Positions 14,101-29,100 of a stretch of DNA of 64,000 bases are shown here, one piece after another. The DNA comes from Anaspis maculata (Eukaryota; Arthropoda; Insecta; Coleoptera; Scraptiidae). Under the pieces are notes generated by a model. The model was not told the DNA's origin, made no database searches, and saw nothing but the letters and a program-made list of their open reading frames with translations. Positions within the stretch are counted from its first letter, which is position 1, and every line of letters starts with the position of its first letter. The stretch lies in NCBI GenBank assembly GCA_949128115.1, contig OX421963.1:52261306-52325305 (forward strand), in the 5' to 3' direction. The position numbers and the translations under genes were made by a program.

Positions 14101-17100
14101 ATGGTCTCAAACTCTTTCTCTTGAACCGTTGATTACGAATATGGGAAAGTCAAAAACTTCACATTGTACATATACAGGGTGTACTGAGGGAATCAAATCA
14201 GATCAGAGAAATTTTACATATTTCTTCGATTTAGCCTATATGCGACACTCTAAGCACCTAACACGAGTCCAATATCAATATGGATTTGCTCTATAAGCTT
14301 CACTTAATACACTAAAGAAGTGGTCAGCTTACAGCTTCACTGTAAAATGTTTTGAAGGCCCTCTGAAATCATCAAAATATTAAAAATTTACAGTACCAAG
14401 GAATGTATATAACAATATATTATATACCAAGGGACCAAAGTGAATTTTTAATTTGTGGATTTGGACTCAAAGGGCCCTTGAGCAACAAACTTCACCCAAG
14501 GGATCAACAATTCACTTTGGTTCCTTGGTATATAATATACTGTTACATACATTTCTTGCTACTGTAAATTTTGATGATTTCAGAGGGCCTTCAAAACATT
14601 TTACAGGAAGGCTGTACAATGTAACGTTTTTGACTTTTCAATATTCGTAATCTACGGTTCAAGAGGAAGAGTTTAAGACCATCACCGCAACTATAGCATG
14701 GAAGATTCTCGAGTAATCTCACTTTGAAATTTTTTTTGTCACATCGACATTTTAGTTTTTCGAGTCAAGTGGCCATGGAGCTTTCACGACAATGACTCTC
14801 GCTTCCAGAAACTCTATCTCAAAGGCCATAGGTCGCAGAAAATTGATTGAAAAACCAAACTGTAGAGAATTTCATAGGCTTCAAAATGACTCCTTACATC
14901 TTTTGCTGTCAGATGACCCAAAATTGAGATATAAAGCCACGCTGGTGCACTTCTTGTTGATGATGACGACATGACGCCGACATTTCCGGAAGGGGGGAAA
15001 CTAGTATGTCGAAACCTAAGCTACACAGATCGTTTTAAGCTAGTTTCCAGCCAGGAAACAATTATTTCCTTATTGTTTTCCCTGGCGCCTGGGCTATAAA
15101 CAATCATTTGTCTGATCATTCTGAAGCATGATCGGTGATGTGTTGGATATATTGGAAAGTTGAAAAAAAAAACAGTCACGGAAAATTACATTTACCCGAA
15201 ACTGACAGGTAAGGTAAGTGTCCATTACCAGCGTCTTTTGACGCAGAATGAGATTTCCCTGCCTAGGCAGGAAAATCTTACTTTCCTGCGTCAAAAACGT
15301 TTTGTTTGCTGGAAACTGCTGGAAACCGGACCCAGCAACGTAGTCCAGGAATTTTAGCTGTTTAAATCGCAAATAGCGAACAAAAACGATAACTAGCCGG
15401 ATTTTTGTAAATAAGCTCAGTTAAGCATGTAGTTCAACATAGTAAAAGTCCTCAAGAATCTGGTGTGAGCTTCGGCCGTTGTGGCCTCGAGAAGAACTTG
15501 AGGGTCATTTTTTTCGCGTATATCTCATGAACAATAGCACTTGGGAAAAAAGTTCCCGGGAAGAAATTGTTGGAAATTTTATTGTCTACAAGAAAGGTCC
15601 TTACACATTTCATCGTCAGTCATCTCCTTCTTCGTCAAAACACAAGAAAATAAAAATAGTCCAGATGCTCGATGCTGAAGACTGGTATGGACCTTGAGTT
15701 TTATGATGGCGGAGTGCCACTTTGTAGAGGTGTTGTTTGATCCACTCTCTTTTGGTTGAAACTTGAAGCCATCAAGACGAACTTTGCCGGCGGCATATAC
15801 AGGGTGAAATAAAAATAAAAAGTTGAACATTTTTACCTCGAGAACCAAAATAGGCGAAGACATGTAAATCGCCATAAATAATTCTGATTTCATGGTCATG
15901 AAGCCGTCGTAAACTTGAATTGAATATCTTGAGCCGTTCTTGAAATATTTTCAAAAGACTGAAGTTGTTACCAAAAAAATTATTATTATTATTATATTTT
16001 CGTCTACTTATCAGAAAAAAGTGGACTGTGTTTTTTCTAAAATTAATTGGCCTAGAGAGGGCTTTTCACTGTAATTTCATTTTAAATGTAATTTATCATT
16101 GTTTCGATTCAAAACACCAAGTTTCGATTCAAGATCTGAAGAATTACTGATATGCGGAAAACTATTTTTTTTTCGTAACGACTTCAGTCTTCTGAAGATA
16201 TTTCAAATGGCTCAACATATTTGATTCAAGTTCACGACGACTTCATGGCCATGAAATTGGAAATATTTTTGGCGATTTACATGTCTTCACCTATTTTGGT
16301 TCTTGAGGTAAATTTGTTCAACTTTTAATTTTTATGTCACCCTGTATATGCCGCCGGCATAGTTGGTATTGATGGCATTAAGTTTCAATCAAAAGAGATT
16401 GGATCGAACCTCTACCAAGTGGCACCCTGCCATCATAAAACTCAAGGTCTGTACAGTCTTCGGCATCAAGCATCTGGACTATTTAGCTTTTCTTGTGTTT
16501 CGACGAAGAAGGAGTGGACTGATGGTGGAATATGTAAGGACCTTTCTTGTAGACAACACAATTTCCAACAATTTTGCTCCAAGTGCCATCGTTTACGAGA
16601 TAAACACGAAAAACTGATCCTCAAGTTCTTCTCGAAGCCACAACGGCCGAAGCTCACACCGGATTCTTGAGGACTTTTACTATGTTGAGCTACATGCTTA
16701 ACTGAGCTTATATAAAAAAATCCGGCTAGTTATCATTTTTGTTCGCTATTTTTTCTATAATTCCTGGACTAACGAGATATTTGCCAAATTGTGCCAGAAT
16801 GACATTTCTGAATTCTGGTACCAATTTCTTTCTTTGTGGTTTATTGAGGTAGTTTCGGGTGAAACGTTATACATTATACGCCAGGAATAGGAAAGTGTCG
16901 TATTTGGATCCAATCCATCGGATAGATATTGAATAATTGAATGGCAAAGTTTTTTGAAGAAGATTACAGAGCTGTGTGTGTCTGTAATTTTCCACGATAA
17001 CAGCCGCAGCTTAATCCGATCGACTTGAAATTCGAGATGCGGACATGGTTTTGCTGTCGAATGAGCCTATTACGTTTTGGTTGTCATCTGCCGAACGGAA

Positions 17101-20100
17101 ATATCACCATCAAAAATGACAAATTATATCTCACGAAACTTGACTTGCAATATGTCATTTGAAAGTCCTTGAAAAACTTTATTCAAAACTGTTGGAAGTA
17201 TTTCCCCGCCTGTCTTGTCAAATATTTGAAAATGTCAAAGTTCAAAGCTTTGTCATTCAATTTTTCAAAATTTATCCGAGGGATTGAGATCAAATGCGGC
17301 AGGAAACAACACAACAGAATCAAATCACATCCGCAGTTTAAGGTTCTCACTTTTTCCCAGTCTAGAGCTACGAATTTTCATGTATTTTCTCTGTTTCACC
17401 CTGTATAAATCCCCTGCAAGAAATTCAAGCAAAACACCCGGTGAGGTGTGATTGCTGGCCATCTAAGGAATGTATTCCATATAGTCGCCATGCTCCTTCA
17501 TTCAAAATCCCACGGGATTACATAAGTACCTGGACTACTAGGACTGTTAGCACTGATGCCAACAACGTTTTCGTTTGTTGAAATTGTCATCTATCAATTA
17601 TTAAATGGCAAATTTATTCTTGAAGAATTATTGTTGTTGTTAGCATCAATGCTACTCCTCGCGTGAACATGGTCAATGACTAGTAATCACTAGCCTAGCA
17701 CTATTCCAGAGAGGCTCTGATAGAGTCATTTAGACTTGCTCGAAGCTGAGCAGACTCCAGCGTGTTAATAACACCACCCACCCGTCCAATAACAGACCGC
17801 GCGGGTGTTGCTCGACTCGTCGAAACTTACACAATATTAATGACGGCATCCTTCAGCTTCACAGAATGCAAGCACTGGCTCCAGTTGGTAACCGAAGAAT
17901 GAACATAGACCATTCCGTTGTCGGATCCGAGCCACATGGTAGCCAGGACGCTCGACATGACCTCCTGCGTGGCTTCCGGCGAACCGGTCGTGCTTTCCGA
18001 ATTCCCTTCTTCGTCGAGGACTTTCGGCTTGTCTTCCGATTCCTCCAGTTTACTATCACAAGCGTGCTCTTCTGATAAAGCTTTCGCGTATTTGTCTTTT
18101 TTATTCACTACCGACGGATCGTTTTCTATCAAACTAATTTTTCCCAACTGAAAAAGGAAGAACCGTTATTACGAATGTTCTGCAAGTGGAGCCTTTCCAG
18201 CGGCGGTGAAGCCGTGATTCTGGTGAATTCTCACTGGTATTCGTGTCCGGGTACTTACCAAAGAAGCTTCTTCCAATTCCTCATGGTTTTTCGACTTGCC
18301 GGCGTTTTCTTGGTTTTCTGACGACGGCTGTTCGTTCTCGGCCTTTTCGTTGGTGTCTTTTGATGGTACAACGACCTCTTCGGCGGTACCGCTATTGCTG
18401 GTTTTGGTCTGAACGGGAGTGGTGTTGTAATCGTTACGACTAGCGCCCGGAACACTGGCTATGCACAGCACGTGATTCGTACAAACCCCGAAGCTGTTCA
18501 GTATTTCAGCGGGATTATTGGCGTCTATCACAGTCACTATACTGGCGGCTTGTGAATAGGTACAAATCCATACCAATGAAGACAGTTTGGTCTCTAGAAG
18601 CGCACCTTCGCGACTAGCATTCAGCTCACGATCGAGACTATCGATTTCGTTTTTGGTCGGCGAGTCCAGTTTTGGTTCTTCTGAGTAGAATACGCTACCA
18701 CCAACCTGAGAGTTCAATTATCAGGTATCATAATGGCGGAATCAAGGTTGACTGTGGAGAGGCGAAATCACAAACATAGGATAAGTGGAGCAGGACTGAA
18801 TGTCTTTGTAAATACGGCTGCGAAATGAGGACGTTGGGAGAAACGGTTAGGACAAAAACAGAAGTCTGCTCTAAAATTTTTGCCTTCTTACCATCAAACC
18901 GCCGTCTTTGGTATAACCGCCCATCAAGTTGACACCCGCAGCGCACCAAATCTTCATTCCATGGGTCGATTCGGCTAGGGGCCGACAATACACCGGAACT
19001 GGAACTGGCACGCCGCTGTTGCTCTGACTGCCCTTGGTTCCAGGGCCAACTTTCCCCGGCAAGCTCCAACCGTACGCTTGCAACCTTCCGTCTTCCTTCC
19101 TCACATGAGCCCTAACTTGCCTGTACTGCTCGCGTCTCTCCACGGCCCTTCGCAAGGCCAACTTTTCCGAACCTGCAAAAATTAACCATTCAAAAATCAA
19201 ACGACACATCTCATACAGTCTTACTTACAATTTTGTATATACTGTCAATTATATTGTGCACAAAACCATTCGGGAAACAAAGCGAAGAAAACAATGCATA
19301 TTATGCAGACAGTGAGCAGTGAAATAAAAAACAGAAGAAAAAAATTCTACAAAAATAAAACGCTACAATCAAATTAATAAAACTGTATTTCAAACTAAAC
19401 AACGAGTTTCAATAACACAACTCAAAAATTAAAATAAAATTACTGGTAACATCAACAATCTAGGTACCTACTTAACTAAAGACTAGATTAGTTTACTAAA
19501 CTTTGGAAGTTTCTTTTTTTCTCATTTATTAATAGGTAAATCAACAACCCAGTGAAATGTTTCAATTTTTAGCACATTTGCATCAAAATTAAGCCAGAGA
19601 TTTTAGCTTTTCAATATAAGTTACGTTTATTCGAGAAAATACAGTGCACAGCTAAAAATAATCAGTCTTACTTTGAAGGACTCATAGGCCGCCGCAGCCC
19701 TGAAAATTCAATTCAAATTTTCACGAATGTCAACTAAATATCAACTCTACTTCTCTTGAAAAGAATTCAAATCAAGTGAAAGTCCGGCATGGTAATATCA
19801 ATTATTGCAGTTTGGGATTGGCGAAGACCATCACCCCTAAAACAAATAAACCCAGTAGGGATATCAGATCACAGCATTCATAGCAACCAAGCTGCCATTG
19901 ACATGATATCCCTACTGCATTCACTTATTTCAGAGGTGATGTTTTTCGCCTGTAACAGTAAGCAAAAATGGTGTCCTGAAATATTAGGTCTGACAATATC
20001 ATTGTTTTTAAATTCCGATCTTCACACTCAAATTAGACGAGTTGAGTGACTCAATCACCGAGTAACACTTGTCAAACCTTTAGTATTAAAAAAAACCGCA

Positions 20101-23100
20101 GTTTTTTTTCCAAAACAACAAGGAAACGGGTCCTAAGAATAATTTATCAATTTTGTCAAAAATGTGATTAACTAGTCATTTTAAAGTGCTGGTGCTGAAA
20201 CGTCATTTGTTTGTTATTTGATTGCTATTCTTGGTTTTAGTAATTATTCTATATCTACGTTATCCTAGGTGCATTTTATAAGGCACAAGATTCATAAGGC
20301 ACAAGAATCACTGATTTCAAGTGAAAAGCACAAAGTGTTCTCACATGCAGGTACTGACGTAGCATCACAGATATAGTGTAGTAGTAGAGGAAAAAATTGA
20401 CAGTAGATACAAACTCGTCAGTGCTCAAAAATATGGATGGGTGAATAATATTGGAAATAATAAGAACATAATATTATAACACTTCCGTACCCAATTCTGT
20501 ATCAACGAAATCGTGGCCGGGTCTGGGTAGGGCCCTAACTCCTGGTGCCACTTGACTAGTCGACGTTTGGTACCGCAAATGTGGCGAAACTAGCGACCTC
20601 TGTGGCCGTTCCGAACCACTGAACAGGTTACTGAAAAACCTCCAGATGCTCTGTTTGCTCTTCTTGTCAAAGGCGGTGTCGTTTTTTGACGCCCGTATCA
20701 TTTCAGTCCAACGCACAGCCTCTTGTAATTCCATGAAACGTTCCTGTAGAAAAACATTGTTGTTGTTAGTCCTTTGATTGACCAGTCAATGTTTGAAACC
20801 GATCCGGATTGTACCGAGCATGAATGCTTTTCAGAAGATCTTGAGACTTTCATCAATTTGTTACAGTTTCGTTCGGGAACGGCTCAATATTGACAACAAA
20901 TCAACTGCGTGACCTGGACGAGGTTCAAGCACGAGATCCTTCCGAAATGTGGTCAGTAGGTACTTACTTTGTATTGGTTACGCTCCATGAGGACTCGTGC
21001 CATTTCGACCCGAGTGAAGCGCTTCCGTTGGGCCATCGGAACGTCCGATTCTTCGTCCCCACCTTCCTGCTTGGCTTCGTTCGCTTCCTTGACCTTGCGG
21101 AGTTCCTCCTCCAGGTCGGTGATGCGTTCGCGTAACTTTGTCCTTGACACGTTCAAGGACAGGATCTCTTCGCGGAGCATTTCGATTTCGCCAGTCAGCT
21201 CGTCCACTTTGACAATCAAATCGTCTTTGACGACATTGAGGGCGTTCCTACGAACACAAATTATAACATAAACAATCTAACATTTCTCCTTTTTAAAAGC
21301 ATTGATTGATGATTGAATAATAAATTTTTAGTAAAAGTTGTTTGCAGCTTCAAGAAATACGTTCCCAATCCTTTGAAGATTTAAGTCTGTGTCAACTTTT
21401 GCGTGCCCAAAAACAAAAACTTAGTGCTGATTGGAGACAAGATAATTTAGCTGACCTATGACTACGGAATTACTTTTTTGGCGAATTTCAGCTGACTGAT
21501 CAGATCAAATTTCAAAACCTGTAGAGCATGGATTGGTTATCTTAACTGTATTTCAAGAAACTGCAAAATTTCCATGGATCAATTGACTGTAATTGACAAA
21601 AATACTGATTACTTTATATTTTCTGAAATCCAGCATTATTATACAGGGTGTTTCAGGGATGATAGCAAAAAATTTAACTGTGAGTAGATCTCGTCAAAAT
21701 ATGACGAAACCCTATATACCATTTTGCAAAGTTCGGCCTAATGACGAAGATACAGCCCTCCAAAGTTCACTTTTTTCGGATTTCAAAAATTTGTAGCTCA
21801 GGAACGTTTTGACAAATTTAGCTTTAATTCAGCAAAAACTGGTTTGTCATTATTATCTATCAACCTGTCAAATTTAAAAAGAATCCAACCAGTGGTGTAG
21901 GAGTTATGTAGGTCAATAATTTAGAAGCATCCGAAGAAAAGAAATTTGGCAGGTAGAAGGATAATTATGACAAACCAGCTTATGCTGAATTGAAGCTGAA
22001 TTTGTCGAAGCGTTTCTGAGTTACAAATTGTTGAAATTTGAAAAAAGTGAACTTTGGAGGACTGTATCTTCCTTATTAGGCCGAACTTTGCAAAATGATA
22101 TATAGGTTTTCGTCATATTTTGATGAGATCTAGCCACAGTTATATTTTTTGCTATCATCCCTGAAACACCCTGTATACCTGTTGATATCCTACTTATTTG
22201 ACAAGTAAAAACTTACTTTGTTGCCAACAGCTCATTGTTCTCCATGATAAGATTTTCCACTTCTTTTCCCATTCCTAGAAAAAATTAAAACAGGTTTCAA
22301 TAACGTATAGCCCAGGCGCCAGGGAAAACAATAAGGAAATAATTGTTTCCTGGCTGGAAACTAGCTTAAAACGATCTGTGTAGCTTAGGTTTCGACATAC
22401 TAGTTTCCCCCCTACCGGAAATGTCGGCGTCATGTCGCCATCATCAACAAGAAGTGCACCAGCGTGGCTTTATATCTTAATTTTGGGTCATCTGACAGCA
22501 AAAGATGTGAGGAGTCATTTTGAAGCCTATGAAATTCCCTACAGTTTGGTTTTTCAATCAATTTTCTGCGACCTATGGCCTTTGAGAGAGAGTTTCTGGA
22601 AGCGAGAGTCATTGTCGTGAAAGCTCCATGGCCACTTGACTCGAAAAACTAAAATGTCGATGTGACAAAAAAAATTTCAAAGTGAGATTACTCGAGAATC
22701 TTCCATGCTATAGTTGCGGTGATGGTCTTAAACTCTTCATTGTACATTGTCACATTGTACATATACAGGGTGTATTACGGGAATCAAATCAGAACAGAGA
22801 AATTTGACATATTTCTTCGATTTAGCCCATGCGAAACTCTAAGCACTTATCACGAGTCCAATATCAATATGCATTGCTCTGTAAGCTCCACTTGATACAC
22901 TTAAGAAGTGGTCAGCTCACAGCCTTCCTGTAAAATGTTTTGAAGGCCCTCTGAAATCATCAAAATTTACAGTAGCAAGAAATGTATGGAACAGTATATT
23001 ATATACCAAGGAACCAAAGTGAATTTTTGATCCCTTGGGTGAAGATTGTTGCTCGAGGGCCCTTTGGGTCAAAATCCCCAAATTGAAAATTCACTTTGGT

Positions 23101-26100
23101 CCCTTGGTATATAATATACTGTTATATGCATTCCTTGGTACTGTAAATTTTTAATATTTTGAAGATTTCAGAGGGCCTTCAAAACATTCTACAGTAAAGC
23201 TGTGAGCTGACCACTTCTTTAGTGTATCAAGTGAAGCTTACAGAGCAAATTTATATTGATATTGGACTCGTGGTAGGTGCATAGAGTGTCGCATATAGGC
23301 TAAATCGAAGAAATATGTAAAATTTCTCTGATCTGATTTGATTCCCTCAGTACACCCTGTATTTGTATGAAGTGATGTTTTTGACTTTTCTATATTCGTA
23401 ATCAACGGTTCAAGAAAAAGAGTTTAAGACCATCACCGCAACTATAGCATGAAGGATTCTCAAGAAATCTCATTTAGAAATTTTTTTGTCACATCGACAT
23501 TTTAGTTTTTCGAGTCAAGTGGCCATGGAGCTTTTACGACAATGCCTCTCGCCTCCAGAAGCTCTATCTCAAAAGCTATAGGTCGCAGAAAGGTCATTTA
23601 AAAACTATTCCGTAGGGAATTTCATTGCTTTTAAACTGACTCATCACATCTTTTGCTGTCAGATGGCCCAAAATCAAGATATTCGGCAAAAACCACGCTG
23701 GTGCACTTCTTGTTGATGATGGCGACATGACGCCGACATTTCCGAAAGGGGGGAAACTAGTAAGTCAAAACCTAAGTTACACAGATCGTTTTAAGCTAGT
23801 TTCCAGCCAGAAAACAATTATTTCCTTATTGAGCTGATTTTTGCTCCCTGGCGCCTGGGCTAGTAGTTGATAATGTAATTACTTATTTCGACAGGTGCCT
23901 CAGAATGATTGAAGGGAGGAAGGGAGGAGGCATTTTAAAAATGAGGTTTCCTAATTTTGGATGAACTGGTCTTGACCGGGAAATCACCAGAAATAGTATA
24001 TTATATACCAAGGATGGGAAGAATGCTATTATGGCTGCGTCGCCAAAAATAACAGCGTTCACAACTGTGGTTTACATACTATTTATCCAATCCTATTGAA
24101 TAATGCACGCATCATCACGCGCATACATGCCTGCATTTTTCAATAAGACTGGATAAAGCATAGTATTCTACTCGCGGGTAATGGCTATTACTCATTCGGA
24201 TGCTTTACGACACTCGCCAAGGCTCGTGTCGGCAAACTGCATCCTCATGAGTAAGAAGCAATCATTACCCGCTTGTTGAATAATATACTATTTTCTTACT
24301 ACTAGCTGACATTAAATCCTTATTTGTAACGACTTTAAAAATATGAAATGTGACAGGAGACAGGAGGTTTATAATGGTGACAGGAAGTTAATAATGGGCA
24401 CTTTCCATTTAAAACACTTTGTGTCGGTTTTTGTTAACACAAGTCGGTTTGTGTTAGCTTGTGTCGATGACACAAAGCCAGTAAATGGAAAGCGCCCAAT
24501 GTGAAAGTACTGACAGTCAGCCTACTGGTTGTGAAAAATGACTTCACGACCTTTAAGCAAGTCAATAACAGTAGCAATAACAGATCGCCCGAAATTTTGT
24601 TTCGGCTAAAATGACAATTTCTCGAGAAAACATTGTCCGCTTTTGGAAATTTTTGTGGTGCTCGATAGAGTAATCTTTTGACTACAAGGTAACACCTTGG
24701 GTCATCCGATTGTTGAGTTTGTTATCTGCAATTCATTAGTTCATGGGGAGTTTTCACGTTCTACGTTGCGTTACGTCGTACGTTCAATGAAATCGGAAAC
24801 TCCCTATTAGTATTTATTTACAATTATTATTATGATTATGAGTTTATGTTAATAGTAAAAATAAAATGTTAATTATAAAAAACTTACCGTAAAAGTTATC
24901 GTTGACTGGTCATAGCAATGGAACAAAAGTTGGAAAAACAAAACAGTATTAGTACCAGGATAGAAAAAAGTGGTGCAATCAATGGGTAATACGTGACAAC
25001 ACTATACAAATCAAAAAACATGAAGGCTTATTATACCTGACGATGCGTATTCTCCAGGATGAACCCAGCCTCCGGTGATGTCTCCATCATCATCTCCGTC
25101 AACGTCCTGTGATTAAAAAATTGAATATCTACTGCACTGCACAAAAACTAAAAGAAAATACCTGAAAACTGAGCTCCTGATAAAGTGTATTGGCACTTCT
25201 CTGTTCTTTCTTTAATCGACCGCTGTTTGTTTGAGCAGGAGGACTGATTGGCGATGTCACTTGGCTCTTGTTTTCCAAATTTATGGAATCGGTTTCCTGT
25301 CCTCTTTCCACGGTGTTCAAGCCTTGCTTCGAACTTATATTATCTAATTCGCTATGTAAACTGTTGAAAAAAGTCCAAGAATTATCATCCCATAATAATC
25401 ATTCCAATATTATACTTTTCTCGTATTAGGTAGGTAGTGTGTTCTTTTTTTAGAACTATGCATCACAATGATAATTAATTAGGTATCGCGTCCGCAATTA
25501 CACGATGAAAATGACTATTAGTTTGGATAAGTACCTACGTAAGTAATGGAAGTCAGGCGTTGCCATTGGAATAAAAGCGGAACGTTAATTTTAAACAGTT
25601 TTGAACAAAAAAGCGTGTCGAGCTTGTCCTAAAGAGCATCTACACGAATAAAATTCCCATTGTTCAACAGACCTTTGACACAAAGAGATGCATTACGTGT
25701 CGCGAAGGTCAAATAAGCGGAGGCGCTTACCTAGGTGACGAGTGAGTGCTGCTGATTGGCGAAGACGGCACGCTATCAACGACTTCGGCATTTTCCAAGG
25801 AGGCAAAACCGAAAGAAATCGGTCCGGAACTGCGACCAACGTTGAGTCGATTGGCGTTCAACCGGCTGGATTCCGATCTGTCGTTGACCAGCTGTTGTCC
25901 AGAGAGCAGGAGCTTGGTGCGCTCCATGTATTCCATGTGGGTCTTGAACAGCTCCGTGTACCGTTCGTGCAGCTTTGCATATTCTTTTTTGAGTTCCGTT
26001 TCTCTTTCCTCCAGACGACCGGCATGTTCCAGCGAATTTTTGTGTTTCAGTTCGAGCATTCGCACAATGCTCTCGAGAGCTTCGAGACGGGCGGCCAGTT

Positions 26101-29100
26101 CTTTTCGCTCGCCTGCAATTAAAAGTTATCGTAGAAGATTTAAATTGAAATCTCTGAACAGAAAAAAATGCAGGAAGCCCGGTATTCAGCTTATCACCTT
26201 GTACAGAAAATCAAGATTCAATATACATATACAGGCTGGTCCATCCTAGCGTAATTATCACATAGCATCTCGTTCAAGATGTAAGAGAAAAGTTATATGG
26301 TTTGATGAGTCCTATGACTCACTTGACATTGGAATATTGGTCTTTGACTTGACTATCACCGTATCAAGTTTCATCTCTTAGTTTTGAAAAGCAAGGCCGC
26401 TACAATTTTTTTAAGCAAACTGTGAAAATGCGATTTTTTTCAGTTTTCAATTTTTAGTTGGTAGCACTGCCAAACAATTGAAAAACAAAAATACATGGAT
26501 AAGACAGTTGAAAAGGCTGAACCCAAAAATTCAATAAAACATAGGGTTCCATTTAAAAAAATTGACGCTTTGTTTATCCCGTCAAAATTGGACACCTGTA
26601 TAGCTGAAAATAATTTCAGGTCATAGGTATGTCTCATCAAACCATTACGCTAGGATGGTTTAATATTTGTCTCGATTAAAATGACAATTTCTCGAGAAAA
26701 CATTAACCGATTTTGGAAATTTTTGTGGTGTTCGATAAAGTAATCCTTTGACTACAAGGTAACACCTTGGGTCACCCGATTGTTGACCCTCTGTACAATA
26801 TACAGGGTAACAATGAAAGGAGCGCAAAAATGACCTGACTTCAGCAAGGTCCCGTTTTGAGAAAGCAAGTCGCAGAATTTTCTAGGTGACATTTTCCGAA
26901 AACGTACACCAATAGGGTGATTGCATGTAGGGGGAGTTTATGGCAAAATGTCGATAGTGTCATTGTCATCTGTCAAGTTTCATCCCTGTATTCCCTGTCA
27001 AAGTCAACGTCAACCGGACTAACCTCACTAAATGCTGTAATTTTTACGTGTTTTGTTCACATACTGTTTTGTTCGGCGTTTACGAGATCGAGATTGTGAT
27101 TTCTGGTAATTTTAACAATGCCTCAAACCTGTTATGTGCCCCAAATGCCTCAATGCAATTTCCTAACAAACGTCAAAACATAACTCGATCCTTGCGCTGC
27201 ATGCCGGTGATCAGGTGAACAAATTTCATACAATCACCCTCTATCCAGAAACGGTTTGGTTTTGGACTTTTGATCGTATTTTGTTTTTTTCAAAGTGTTA
27301 TTGATTTTTTTGAATTTTTTGATTTTTTGGTGCAGACTCTGCCAGCGGTCTTGCTAACCCTTGAAATTGGACAGGAACGTACACAGTACCTCTGTCGAAT
27401 ATATCATTCAACAATTTGTTCCCATAGACCCTCAGAAGTGGTAAGGACCTGCACCTCTTTTGGGACTATGACAAATCAAGCATGCTACGCCATTGCATTA
27501 CAATCATGTTGAATAGCCCGGGGTTATTCTGTGCCGGGGTGGTTCAAAATTAATCAGTGGCAAGTTTCCGTTGCATCACGATTGCTATAGTAACAAATTT
27601 TTTCCCATCATAAATGGTTCTTTACAGTCTAATTCTCGGTCCATAAATCACAAAAAAATCAATAACTCTTTGAAAAAACAAAATACGATCAAAAGCCCAA
27701 AACCGTATCGGAATATTTTTTTTTTACCAGCATCACTACTGTGGTTATTAGCAGGATATTTTCTATATGAGTTTTTCTGTAACTATAACGACGATTCTAT
27801 GTTTGGAACAAACAGTTAGTGGGGTCGGTACACATTAAAAAACGGTACTATACGGCATTTGATGATACTCTCACTCAATTCTCAACAGAATATCAAATTT
27901 TCAGGACGTCCATATTTTTCCGGGGTTGAAATCTATCTTTTTTGTACTAAAGTGCTAATCTAGAAAATTTGCCCAGGTCACCCGAATCATACTTATGCTG
28001 GACTGGGAGGTCTATCCAAGAGGAGTGCGAATAAAAATTGATGACGTGATGAACAATTAAGGTTTGGCGCTTCACAGTGAAAGGCAGGCAGACCGTGAAA
28101 TACTATGAGTGAGGAAGATACAGGGAGAGAATATTCTAGACTTTCGGCGTTACCAGCGCTCCAAATACGGTATGTCCATTAAAAACTTCAATAAAGGGAG
28201 GCTGTGACGCAGGCCATTCGATCCGAAAACGGCCAGGTTATCATCGGTCCACGGCCTCCCATTATTGAATTTTTTAATGAACATACTGTATAATGGGGAG
28301 AAAAGTTATTTCTAAAATTGAACTGTCCACTTCAGTAGTTATTTTCTATATATTTTTCCCCAATAAATGAGATTTTGTTCAACAATAAAAAGCAAAAAAA
28401 TCTGTTTTGGCATACTGATCGCGACCGACGACTATAACTTTAAATTTTTGAGCTCAATCATTTGAGTTCGGCCTTGATATGCCAGGCTCCATTTGCATTT
28501 TCAACTGGAAAACTTTGAGAAAATTGTAAAAAAAATTGTAAATGTTCAAAAACCAGTTGACTTTAGTTAGAAAAAAAAGGTGAAAATCGTTTCACGGGAT
28601 TAAGTTTATAATCTACAGTTTTTCTAGGGCGAAAAACTCTAAAACCTTTCCGATTTCGAAAATTTTCCCTCCAAAAATTAATTTAATTTTTTTCTACAAC
28701 CCTATCTTTCTCAGCATCTCTACATCTATAAATGAATATTCCGTGAGGCTTATCACAGGTCAAGTTTACATAAATTTTTTTTAAATTCATAAAAATGTTC
28801 GAGTTTTGTTTTGAAAAAAACACCGCTGGAAAAATAAGACCTTGTCGCATTAGAAAATCAATTGGAATTTCTCGAGAGATGTCGATTCCTGACAGGAAAT
28901 ATCGCCTCGTAAGTCATACACAGGCGCGCATAATTCTAGCCAAAAGCCGCGCAAACTCAGCCTTGTGTGCGTGAGAGCCAATAGGTGATACTATCTTACA
29001 ACTAAAATTATGGCTAAATAAGTCTGACTAAACCCACCTTGAAAAGTAGAAAAACAAGTTGTTATCACTCATATTATGAATTATGATACATTCAAGATTC

